The position numbers and the translations under genes are program-made. Positions 1 to 5,823 of a stretch of DNA of 8,193 nucleotides are shown piece after piece. Position 1 is the stretch's first letter. Every line of letters begins with the position of its first letter. This stretch comes from Cyanobacteria bacterium T3Sed10_376R1m (GTDB lineage Bacteria; Cyanobacteriota; Cyanobacteriia; Cyanobacteriales; Cyanobacteriaceae). Where the stretch lies: contig PXEJ01000210.1 in the NCBI GenBank assembly GCA_003566215.1, positions 1 through 8,193 of the forward strand, written 5' to 3'. Below the pieces are notes generated by a model. It did no database searches, was not told the origin of the DNA, and was given only the letters and a program-made list of their open reading frames with translations.

Positions 1-1347
1 TTGTTGAGTTAAACTGCCATTTTTTAAAAACAAAAGTGTATAAAATGGTATTTTGTATCCTTTTGTTTCTTTTGGACTGCTTATTTGATAATTAAGCCCA
101 CTTGTTTTTTTAACTAAAAAAGATCCTTCATTTTTAGTTAAAAAAGCAATTTTGCCTTCAGGTGTGCGAATTAAAGTCCCAGCGATAGGCATCGGATATT
201 CAACAATCCCATTAAAAGGAGCTCGAATTTGTTCAGTAACATCGCCCGAAAAAACACCTCCTGTATGAAAAGTTCGCATAGTTAATTGCGTTCCTGGTTC
301 ACCAATTGATTGAGCTGCGACGACTCCAACTGCTTCTCCAATGGGAACTAAATTACCTTGAGCTAAACTCCAACCATAACACAATTGACAAACTAATTTT
401 TTTGTTTGACAAGTAAGAGATGAACGGACAAAAATTTTAGAATGGTTAAAACTTAAATTGCTGGCCAAATCCGTAGAAATTTCAGTATTTCGGAGAGCAA
501 TTTGATTTTTTTGCTTATTAAAAACATCACGGGCTAAAACACGTCCAACTAAACGATTCTGAAGCGTAAAAATAATTTTGTTTCCCTCTTTCATGTCCGT
601 TAAAAAAATACCTCGTTTTGTCCCACAATCAAAAGATGAAATAATAACATGTTGAGCAACATCCACTAACCGTCTGGTTAAATAACCTGCATTTGCTGTT
701 CGTAATGCTGTATCAACAATACCTTTTCGAGCCCCGTAACTTGAAATAATATATTCTGTTAAAGTTAATCCTTCACGAAAATTACTTCGAATTGGAAAAT
801 CAATAATTTGACCTTGAGGATCTGACATTAAACCACGCATCCCTACTAATTGTCGAACTTGAGAAATATTCCCCCTAGCTCCAGAAAAAGCCATCATATA
901 AACAGGGTTTAAAACATCGGTTGCTTCAAAGTTGTCAATAACCTCTTGTTTTAATCGTTCACTTGTTCTATGCCATGTATCAATTAAACGTTGAAATCTT
1001 TCAACCCCTGTAATTTCTCCTCTTTTATATTGTTTAATCGTTGAAAGAGAAAGTTGTTCGGAATCCATCATTAAAGTTTGTTTTTTTTCAGGGATTTTTA
1101 AATCTTCAATTCCTAAGGAGATCCCTGCTTTAGTTGCATATTGAAATCCAATATTTTTTAATTCTTCGACTAACTGAATCGTTTTATGTTCCCCATGGTT
1201 TTTTAAAAACCATAAAACAAAGTTTTTTAGACGACCCTTATCAAAGGTCTGATTCCAAAAACATTCGGCATTTAATAATTCTTTGAAAGAATTTGGATTT
1301 GAAAGTCGAATCGACTTCAATGAATTCGTTAACTTATAAAAAAGCAT
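1..1347 (-). CDS. rpoC2: RNA polymerase beta'' subunit, amino-terminal part (cut by window edge)
   Basis: Encodes the beta'' subunit of the bacterial-type plastid-encoded RNA polymerase, matching the carboxy-terminal half of bacterial beta'. The frame is open for 449 codons and leaves the window at base 1 with no stop. The opening is typical: FDKGRLKN and then [17 protein letters not shown], about residues 39-87. The bridge-helix segment starts near YGARKG (204-209) and runs into [15 protein letters not shown]. Four cysteines, C241, C313, C320 and C323, have the spacing of the family's zinc site. [16 protein letters not shown] (349-364) is the trigger-loop region, so the catalytic elements carried by this subunit are present. 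The ATG at 1345-1347 is the first after an in-frame TAA a few codons upstream and gives the usual short leader before the conserved part. No Shine-Dalgarno sequence is visible. rps14, not rpoC1, lies upstream. I see no frameshift. The carboxy-terminal part is outside the window. Confidence 0.97.
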   Translation of the reverse strand, partial: MLFYKLTNSLKSIRLSNPNSFKELLNAECFWNQTFDKGRLKNFVLWFLKNHGEHKTIQLVEELKNIGFQYATKAGISLGIEDLKIPEKKQTLMMDSEQLSLSTIKQYKRGEITGVERFQRLIDTWHRTSERLKQEVIDNFEATDVLNPVYMMAFSGARGNISQVRQLVGMRGLMSDPQGQIIDFPIRSNFREGLTLTEYIISSYGARKGIVDTALRTANAGYLTRRLVDVAQHVIISSFDCGTKRGIFLTDMKEGNKIIFTLQNRLVGRVLARDVFNKQKNQIALRNTEISTDLASNLSFNHSKIFVRSSLTCQTKKLVCQLCYGWSLAQGNLVPIGEAVGVVAAQSIGEPGTQLTMRTFHTGGVFSGDVTEQIRAPFNGIVEYPMPIAGTLIRTPEGKIAFLTKNEGSFLVKKTSGLNYQISSPKETKGYKIPFYTLLFLKNGSLTQQ

Positions 1348-1740
1348 TTGAATTGGTTAGAATAATGGATCATATTAGAACTCTTTGATTTTTTAGAAGA
1401 ACAAAGAGATTTATTAATTTTAGGAAAATGGTGTTAGAATCTTTTTTGAGGCTAATCAGCTAAAACTGGAAAAAGAAGTAACAGTCTTCACAAAGAAAGA
1501 AAAACTGCAAAAAACAATTTTGTTAGCTTTCTTTTTTTTAGTAAGAAAACGAAGTGTTCTTGCTTTTATAATTCAAAGTCAGGGAGTGAGGCCGACCAGA
1601 ATTAGTAGATTCGATTTTAGAGGTAGGATAGGTGAAAACCCAATCGATAAATTTTCCTGTTTGAATTAACAAAAAACTGCACAATGTGACATTTCTGTAA
1701 CAAATAAAATTATATAATTCTTTTCTTATTTTTATTTAAT
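1348..1740. other. Spacer between rpoC2 and rps14, no gene seen
   Basis: This gene-free stretch would carry the rpoC2 leader and promoter on the minus strand. No reading frame resembles a known plastid protein, and in particular no rpoC1 carboxy terminus is present. I see no tRNA T-arm. A 7-bp hairpin (1381-1387 with 1402-1408) sits just upstream of rpoC2. A TATAAT on the minus strand (1709-1714) could be a -10 element, but no matching -35 box is visible. The part around 1590-1640 is less AT-rich than the rest, with no explanation that I can see. Confidence 0.6.
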
Positions 1741-1786
1741 TTAAAAGTTTGCAAAGAACGGCAAATCCGATTTTGCAAACTTTTAA
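1741..1786 (-). terminator. 3' stem-loop of rps14
   Basis: A perfect 15-bp inverted repeat pairs 1741-1755 with 1772-1786 around a 16-nt loop. It begins only 3 bases beyond the rps14 stop codon. In plastids such stem-loops mostly act as mRNA 3'-end processing and stability elements rather than as efficient terminators. Assignment to rps14 rests on position and strand. Confidence 0.75.
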
Positions 1787-1789
1787 AAT

Positions 1790-2092
1790 TTACCAACTTG
1801 ATTTTTGAACACCAGGAAGAAATCCTTGGTGAGCCATTTCTCTTAAAACATGTCTTGATAAGCCAAAATCACGTGAATAACCTTTTGGACGACCTGTTAC
1901 CATACAACGATTATGTAATCGAACACGTGAACTGTTGAGTGGTAATTCTTGTAATTTTCTATGCAACATTAATTTTGATTTTAATGATGCCGTTTCTGCA
2001 ATTTGTTTTTTTAATGCTTCTCTTTTTTTTGCATATTTCATTACTAAACCTTGACGTTTTAATTCACGGTTAATCATGCTTTTTTTTGCCAT
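1790..2092 (-). CDS. rps14: 30S ribosomal protein S14, plastid
   Basis: Rps14 binds 16S rRNA in the head of the small subunit of the plastid ribosome. The product is 100 residues, the usual plastid length. It starts [10 protein letters not shown], is rich in Lys and Arg, and carries the conserved core [14 protein letters not shown] (50-63), then [18 protein letters not shown] (67-84), and ends [10 protein letters not shown]. It is the zinc-free plastid/cyanobacterial form, as the paired CxxC cysteines are absent. The same frame is open to an earlier ATG at 2125, which would add 11 residues ([11 protein letters not shown]). I chose the ATG at 2092 because MAKKS is the conserved amino terminus and gives the canonical length. 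No clear Shine-Dalgarno sequence precedes either start. A hairpin lies directly downstream. In many plastids rps14 follows psaB; here ccsA, psbZ and psbM lie between them. Confidence 0.97.
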   Translation of the reverse strand: MAKKSMINRELKRQGLVMKYAKKREALKKQIAETASLKSKLMLHRKLQELPLNSSRVRLHNRCMVTGRPKGYSRDFGLSRHVLREMAHQGFLPGVQKSSW

Positions 2093-2125
2093 TTTTGTTT
2101 CATTTAAGTCTTTTTTAATATTCAA

Positions 2126-2152
2126 CTAACCTTCTTGTTTTTGAAAGGTTAG
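2126..2152 (-). promoter_or_regulatory. Small hairpin in the rps14 leader
   Basis: An 8-bp inverted repeat pairs CTAACCTT (2126-2133) with AAGGTTAG (2145-2152) around an 11-nt loop, about 34 bases upstream of the preferred rps14 start. A second small one, TTCCCT with AGGGAA (about 2210-2229), lies further upstream. They could shape the 5' leader. Function is inferred only from position. Confidence 0.3.
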
Positions 2153-2269
2153 AGTGGTCGCTCAATTTTGACCTTCTTCTTGCTTACGTGGGTTACCTTA
2201 AAAAGGTGCTTCCCTCTAATAAAAGGGAATAACGAGATGCATTTTATAATTAAAGTGCAACTTGAATTT

Positions 2270-2295
2270 ATTATATCTATATATTTTCTATTATA
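2270..2295 (-). promoter_or_regulatory. Possible -10 elements upstream of rps14
   Basis: Two TATAAT hexamers on the minus strand (2270-2275 and 2290-2295) lie in a very AT-rich patch roughly 180-200 bases upstream of the rps14 start. No TTGACA-like -35 box is found at 16-19 bases from either. Some green-algal plastid promoters rely on the -10 box alone, so a promoter is possible, but such hexamers arise easily in AT-rich DNA. Confidence 0.25.
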
Positions 2296-2340
2296 TTATT
2301 GATCTCAAAAAAGTGATTAAATTCCATCCTTATTATTTTC

Positions 2341-2405
2341 AAAGGATTTGACATATTATTTAAGAAGATTCGTTGAATAGCCTTAAATAATATGTCAAAT
2401 CCTTT
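2341..2405 (-). terminator. 3' stem-loop of psbM, 24 bp
   Basis: A perfect 24-bp inverted repeat pairs 2341-2364 with 2382-2405 around a 17-nt loop, 39 bases beyond the psbM stop. It is a strong candidate for the psbM mRNA 3'-end processing and stability element. Both arms contain TTGACA as a by-product of the symmetry, but no -10 box stands at the right distance, so I do not read it as a promoter. Confidence 0.8.
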
Positions 2406-2444
2406 TATGACTTTATGACTCTTTAAAGCCTAATGGCATGTTTA

Positions 2445-2552
2445 TTAATCTTCTTGAACAGCCGCTGTTTTAACGTAAAGAATAAGTAAAAAAGAAGTTG
2501 GAATAATAATGAATAGCGCAGTAGCAATTAATCCAAGAATGTTGACTTCCAT
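2445..2552 (-). CDS. psbM: Photosystem II protein M
   Basis: PsbM is a single-span low-molecular-weight subunit of photosystem II that sits at the monomer-monomer interface of the dimer in the thylakoid membrane. The 35-residue product begins [18 protein letters not shown], continues as a hydrophobic helix to about residue 27, and ends [10 protein letters not shown]. This matches the family pattern of MEVN(I/L)L, one membrane helix, the YVKT motif and a polar tail; the usual length is 33-36 residues. The ATG at 2550-2552 is fixed by the invariant MEVN start. No Shine-Dalgarno sequence precedes it. It stands alone between two long hairpins (2341-2405 and 2787-2850), which suggests that its transcript is largely monocistronic. 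Confidence 0.97.
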   Translation of the reverse strand: MEVNILGLIATALFIIIPTSFLLILYVKTAAVQED

Positions 2553-2786
2553 AGTTTTAATAATTAGGAGATGGAAAAGGGTAAAAATTAATCTAAAATT
2601 AATTAAAAAAGAAATTTTATCATATTTTTGATAAAAAATTAAATTCTATTATTTATTTACAGAGTTTAATGATTAAATTCAAAAAATAATATGAAAACAG
2701 AATTATTAAACAAATTTAAAAACAAGCAGAACCTTAGATGGAAATTTGGATTCAAATCAGTCCTATTTAGAAATGAGATTTTAACA
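2553..2786. other. AT-rich psbM upstream spacer
   Basis: This is low-complexity AT-rich DNA expected to contain the psbM leader and promoter. A 7-bp hairpin (TTTTATC at 2615-2621 with GATAAAA at 2630-2636) overlaps a TATGAT that could serve as a weak -10 box on the minus strand. I see no -35 box, coding frame or tRNA. Confidence 0.4.
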
Positions 2787-2850
2787 AAAAAAAACGATTC
2801 TTAAACTTAAACGTTATTAAATCATTTTAAGTTTAAGAATCGTTTTTTTT
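2787..2850 (-). terminator. Terminator-like 25-bp hairpin with T-run
   Basis: A perfect 25-bp inverted repeat pairs 2787-2811 with 2826-2850 around a 14-nt loop. The outer 8 pairs are A:T, so on either strand the stem ends in a run of at least 8 T, giving a bidirectional intrinsic-terminator shape. The nearest gene whose transcript could end here is psbZ, whose stop is about 360 bases away. The other spacers place such hairpins within about 70 bases of a stop. It may end a long psbZ 3' UTR, insulate psbM from read-through, or end an unrecognised transcript. Confidence 0.7.
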
Positions 2851-3208
2851 ATTAAAAGAAAGAGGTTTTAACAATGGATCTTTAATACTCAAACCGTAAC
2901 TTTATCCTTCGTGATGGCTTTCCTATCGATTTAAAACCAAGTTTAAATCGAATCCTTTAACTGTAAAACACAAAAGGATGATAAAGGAAAGATTTGATCT
3001 TTTAAAATTGGGCATCCATAAAATAATTTTTAAAAAGGATTCAAGTTTGTTTTTTCGCATCCCTTACAAAGGAAACACCTCGCCCTGAAAAAACTTCTGA
3101 CAAAGCAGGGAATTATTTAATAAGCTCGGCGAAACAAGGCTTGTAAGTGGAAAAGGATTGATTTAACTTTAAAAATCGATTTCCGCCGACGTTGAAGGAT
3201 TTTTAAAA
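2851..3208. other. Gene-free, foldable segment downstream of psbZ
   Basis: This stretch between the psbZ stop and the 25-bp hairpin has no credible gene. The longest minus-strand frame, 45 codons from about 3060, resembles nothing I know. It holds many local inverted repeats: 2926-2935 with 2942-2951, 2952-2958 with 2973-2979, 2988-2993 with 2997-3002, and 3083-3087 with 3106-3110. It also holds four AAAGGAT/ATCCTTT heptamers (2952, 2973, 3034, 3152). It could be a long psbZ 3' UTR, decayed intergenic repeats, or a non-coding RNA. No tRNA consensus is found. Confidence 0.5.
2918..2991. other. Potential three-way-junction fold
   Basis: Three stems nest cleanly. CTTTCC (2918-2923) pairs with GGAAAG (2986-2991) and encloses two adjacent hairpins, a 10-bp stem (2926-2935 with 2942-2951, 6-nt loop) and a 7-bp stem (2952-2958 with 2973-2979, 14-nt loop). 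The two inner stems abut with no unpaired base between them. No known RNA family is recognised. Chance folding in AT-rich DNA is a real alternative. Confidence 0.3.
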
Positions 3209-3397
3209 TTAAACTACAAAAGAGTTAAAAACACCAACAGTAAAAACTAATAATAACCAAAGGCTTAAACCTGAAAAAACAATCCCTTTGTTTTCAGACC
3301 AACCATTTGGAGAAGCAAAAACAACTGGTACGCCTACAACTAAAGCAAATGATACCATGATTAAAGCAAATAAAGCAAGTTGAAGAATTGATGTCAT
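3209..3397 (-). CDS. psbZ: Photosystem II protein Z
   Basis: PsbZ (formerly Ycf9) is a two-span thylakoid membrane subunit of photosystem II, near CP43 and PsbK, that stabilises PSII-LHCII supercomplexes. The product is 62 residues, the standard length. It begins [13 protein letters not shown], has a first membrane helix at about residues 4-24 and the signature loop [14 protein letters not shown] (24-37), then a second helix at about 42-60 ending FNSFVV. The frame is open to an earlier ATG at 3439, which would add 14 residues ([14 protein letters not shown]). I prefer the ATG at 3397 because it gives the family's amino terminus and length. AATCTGCAGATT (3401-3412), a perfect palindrome, sits 3 bases upstream of this start; there is no clear Shine-Dalgarno sequence. 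Confidence 0.96.
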   Translation of the reverse strand: MTSILQLALFALIMVSFALVVGVPVVFASPNGWSENKGIVFSGLSLWLLLVFTVGVFNSFVV

Positions 3398-3454
3398 ATT
3401 AATCTGCAGATTTAGATTTAGTTGATTTTTTATTGCCACTGTTTTTAGAAAACA

Positions 3455-3482
3455 ATGAATATAAAATAAAAAAGAACTAAAA
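3455..3482. repeat. 28-nt direct repeat, copy upstream of psbZ
   Basis: This A-rich segment matches 5125-5152 at 27 of 28 positions in the same orientation; the single mismatch is T versus A at 3466. It includes GAACTAAAA and continues to a second GAAC. It lies 57 bases upstream of the chosen psbZ start, whereas the other copy ends 4 bases from the ccsA start. It could be a dispersed repeat or a shared leader element. Confidence 0.6.
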
Positions 3483-3941
3483 GAACGACATTACTAGATA
3501 ATTAAAAATTGAATTATCTGATTTTATTTATGCAAGATTTGTTTAGAATTAAGTTATAAAATAGCTTAATTCTAACAATTAAAAAAAAGCTATTTTTATT
3601 AATTTAAAATCTTTTTCTTTAAATTTGTTAATGCATATCCTGTAGTAAGGAACCATTATAGGTAAATGTGGATCAGTCCTATCTGAAAAACTAAAAGTTA
3701 GGCAGAATTTTTAAATAAGATCGAAATTAAAAATCTGACTTCTTTTAAAACTTTTATTAGCTCGCGCAACCTTACCTAATAAAGACTCCGTTTTTAAATT
3801 CGCCTTGCTTTTCTTTTTTCTTTTTTCTTTAAAAAAGTTAACAAAAGTGATCCAACGGTTATTTCATTAAGTCAAACCTTATTTAAGTTAGTCAAAAGGT
3901 AATGCACACCTGCTTAGCAATCAAACCCTTTTTGGGACTGC
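3483..3941. other. Spacer between ccsA and psbZ with stem-loops
   Basis: No gene is recognised here. Three modest inverted repeats are visible: 3496-3503 with 3512-3519 (8 bp), 3543-3553 with 3565-3575 (11 bp, 11-nt loop), and 3753-3760 with 3776-3783 (8 bp). The last has a GC-rich 15-nt loop (CTCGCGCAACCTTAC). The psbZ promoter is expected here, but I find no clear -35/-10 pair. An 11-mer, ATCAGTCCTAT (3672-3682), recurs at 2756-2766. Confidence 0.45.
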
Positions 3942-3993
3942 TTATTTTGCTTAACGAAAAATAGCTTGACTTATTTCTCGTAAAGCAAAATAA
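3942..3993 (-). terminator. 3' stem-loop of ccsA (imperfect 20 bp)
   Basis: Bases 3942-3961 pair with 3974-3993 at 18 of 20 positions around a 12-nt loop. The element starts about 68 bases beyond the ccsA stop, and no other gene ends nearby. It is a likely ccsA mRNA 3' processing element. A 60-codon frame running through it (3892-4074) has no recognisable content and overlaps the ccsA end, so I treat the hairpin as the real signal. Confidence 0.6.
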
Positions 3994-4037
3994 ACCTCTG
4001 GTTTCGTTCCTGATGTTTTTAAGTAAAAAGGTGACTC

Positions 4038-4057
4038 GAACTAAAAAAAAAAGGTTC
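4038..4057. repeat. GAAC...GTTC short hairpin repeat, downstream of ccsA
   Basis: GAACT, a run of ten A and then GGTTC forms a short repeat whose ends can pair (GAAC 4038-4041 with GTTC 4054-4057). It ends 4 bases short of the ccsA stop codon. The same element with a shorter A run lies at 5144-5158, just upstream of the ccsA start, in the same orientation. Confidence 0.5.
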
Positions 4058-4061
4058 AAAA

Positions 4062-5120
4062 TTAGGAAAACCAACCATAACTATGAAGTCCTTCACCAAT
4101 TAAATTGACACCTAAAAAACAAACCCAAACAGTGACAAATCCTAATGAAGCAATTAAAGCTGGTTTTCGACCTTGCCAACCTTTCGTCAATCGTGTATGT
4201 AAATAAATAGCAAAAACGAGCCAAGTTAATAATGCCCAAGTTTCTTTTGGATCCCAGCTCCAATAAGATCCCCAAGCTTCATTTGCCCAAACGGCTCCCG
4301 ATAAAATCCCAATGGTTAAAAGTGGAAAGCCAATTCCTAAAACACGATAACTTAAATTATCTAAGGTTTGAGCTAAATTATTTCGATAACTTCCATTATA
4401 ATTAAATTGATGAATAAAAGGTGCGGAAGTCTCAATGTTAGACTTTAAATAAAAATTTTTGCCACTTGTTATTACTAAAAAACCAATCGAAAGCAGAGAT
4501 CCTAAAATTAAAGCGGCATAACTTAAAATCATTACTGTAACATGCATCATTAACCAATTCGATTGCAATGCTGGAACTAATGGGGAAGCTTCTTGCATTT
4601 CTTTTGGTAAACTAAAAGTAGCAAAAGCGTTGGTAAATAAAGCACTCGGAGCTGTAATTGAACAAATTAATCGAGAAGCCATGAAACTTTTTCTTGATTG
4701 ATCATTTGAGTCCGATTGATTATTTCTTAGAGACTGAGATGAAAACCCTATTTCAATCGCAAGATGAATCCCTGTTAAAGACCAAGATAAAAACATTAAG
4801 GATTCATATAAATTACTTAACGGGAAATGGCCCGATTCTTTCCAACGACTAATTAATAATAGAAAAAGTGAAACATTGGCAAATAATGTTAACGTTGTTC
4901 CAATCGTTTTAAAATTAAATAACTTTTTTAATCTAAAAATTATATTTGAAAAACCAATTGAGATGGGAACGATTGTTTCGGCTGATTCGGATTCAAAACG
5001 ATAATTCTGATTTTCATTTTTGATCTGTAAATTGGATGCTTGAATCCAATAGACTAACATTGAAACAAAAAGAATTAAAAAAGAAAAGTTGCCTAAAAAA
5101 ATTTCAAAATTTGATCCCAT
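4062..5120 (-). CDS. ccsA: Cytochrome c biogenesis protein CcsA (haem attachment)
   Basis: CcsA is the polytopic thylakoid membrane protein of the System II (Ccs) pathway. With nuclear-encoded Ccs1/CcsB it carries haem to the lumen and attaches it to apocytochrome f and cytochrome c6. The product is 352 residues, close to chlorophyte forms and longer than the roughly 320 of land plants. The extra length lies mainly in hydrophilic, poorly conserved parts at about residues 32-60 and 125-150. The hallmark tryptophan-rich WWD region is [13 protein letters not shown] (283-295). Candidate haem-ligand histidines are H193 (LMMHVTVM), H308 (LHTRL) and H346 (GLHSYGW). Hydrophobic segments occur near 7-25, 77-91, 104-122, 190-217, 260-277, 294-308 and 323-341. 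The ATG at 5120 opens a hydrophobic first segment; no Shine-Dalgarno sequence is seen. Short repeats lie 4 bases outside each end of the gene. Confidence 0.96.
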   Translation of the reverse strand: MGSNFEIFLGNFSFLILFVSMLVYWIQASNLQIKNENQNYRFESESAETIVPISIGFSNIIFRLKKLFNFKTIGTTLTLFANVSLFLLLISRWKESGHFPLSNLYESLMFLSWSLTGIHLAIEIGFSSQSLRNNQSDSNDQSRKSFMASRLICSITAPSALFTNAFATFSLPKEMQEASPLVPALQSNWLMMHVTVMILSYAALILGSLLSIGFLVITSGKNFYLKSNIETSAPFIHQFNYNGSYRNNLAQTLDNLSYRVLGIGFPLLTIGILSGAVWANEAWGSYWSWDPKETWALLTWLVFAIYLHTRLTKGWQGRKPALIASLGFVTVWVCFLGVNLIGEGLHSYGWFS

Positions 5121-5124
5121 TTTT

Positions 5125-5165
5125 ATGAATATAAAAAAAAAAAGAACTAAAAAGGTTCTTTTTTT
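5125..5165. repeat. 28-nt repeat copy and 11-bp hairpin before ccsA
   Basis: Bases 5125-5152 match 3455-3482 at 27 of 28 positions. The segment continues into an 11-bp perfect hairpin, AAAAAAAGAAC (5137-5147) with GTTCTTTTTTT (5155-5165), with a 7-nt loop. It sits 4 bases upstream of the ccsA ATG, so if transcribed it would fold within the ccsA leader next to the start. Its core, 5144-5158, repeats at 4038-4057 with a longer A run. Confidence 0.6.
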
Positions 5166-5740
5166 GGTAGCTAAGCGTTAAAAGAAAAGCTAGCAATAAT
5201 AAATTAATCAAAGTTAGTTATAATTTCCCCTAATTCCCCAATGATGTTAATCAAGAGAATCAAAAACTGGTAAAGTTTTTTTTTTTTAATTTTTTGAGAT
5301 TAATTCTAAAAAAATACAAATATTGACTTGAACTTTGTTTTAAATAAAAAACTATAAAACAAAAAAAAGTTAAAACAATTAAAACTAAATAAAGACACAA
5401 TTTTAATGGAAATTTCAAAATCAGAATTAAAATTAAATCGGTGTTTCCTCTTGTTTTTTACCCTTTTACTATGGGTAGTTCAATAATCTTACAACTTTAC
5501 GACCCGCTGCTCTTTTTCTTCTTGGATCCAAGGTAACAAAAAGTCACCCCATAAAAAAAAGTCTTTGCTACGAACAATTAGCAGAGGGTTATGTCTGTTT
5601 CATTAGGTTGGTGTATCTTCCCATAAAACAACTCTTTGTTGTTTTTTCTATAAAAAATGGGCCCAAAAAAATCCTTTGCTATATGATCCGAAGGAGGATC
5701 CTAGGGAAACCATCGAAAGAATCGGATCGATATAGAATAA
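5166..5740. other. Spacer between psaB and ccsA, no gene seen
   Basis: The part up to about 5440 is AT-rich, with a 12-T run (5276-5287), and should hold the ccsA promoter, although no clear box pair is visible. From about 5440 to 5730 the composition is visibly less AT-rich and several hairpins occur: TACCC/GGGTA (5459-5463 with 5473-5477), AAAACAAC/GTTGTTTT (5625-5632 with 5638-5645, enclosed by CCCAT/ATGGG at 5620-5624 and 5657-5661), and GATCC/GGATC (5685-5689 with 5696-5700). No tRNA, RNase P RNA or protein gene is recognised. Confidence 0.5.
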
Positions 5741-5796
5741 TAAGAGAATGTTTCAAACAAAATTTAGAATTCCCCTTTGTTTGAAACATTCTCTTA
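5741..5796 (-). terminator. 3' stem-loop of psaB, 21 bp
   Basis: A perfect 21-bp inverted repeat pairs 5741-5761 with 5776-5796 around a 14-nt loop. Allowing a one-base bulge extends it by about six A:T pairs. It starts 27 bases after the psaB stop and is very probably the psaB mRNA 3'-end processing and stability element. Confidence 0.85.
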
Positions 5797-5823
5797 ATTA
5801 TTTTTTATTTTATTTCACCAAAA

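Noticed and set aside
1305..1320. Palindrome AAGTCGAATCGACTT near the rpoC2 start
   Set aside because: It lies inside coding sequence and is short; no reason to assign a regulatory role.
1348..1740. Possible rpoC1 remnant or tRNA upstream of rpoC2
   Set aside because: No frame matches the RpoC1 carboxy terminus and no T-arm or acceptor pairing of a tRNA could be found by eye.
2348..2398. TTGACA boxes on both strands near psbM
   Set aside because: They lie in the two arms of the psbM 3' hairpin and have no -10 box at 16-19 bases.
73..3948. 13-nt identity GGACTGCTTATTT within rpoC2 and after ccsA
   Set aside because: A match of this length is expected by chance in a window of this size and base composition.
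3892..4074. 60-codon minus-strand open frame after ccsA
   Set aside because: It overlaps the end of ccsA, runs through the ccsA 3' hairpin and the A-rich repeat, and shows no recognisable family or conserved pattern.
4093..4275. 60-codon minus-strand frame within ccsA
   Set aside because: It overlaps the WWD region of ccsA in another frame; the ccsA frame is the one with family motifs.
5691..5698. AAGGAGGA on the plus strand, a near-perfect Shine-Dalgarno sequence
   Set aside because: No start codon with a meaningful reading frame follows at a usable distance; the motif is part of a GATCC/GGATC hairpin on the strand opposite to all genes.
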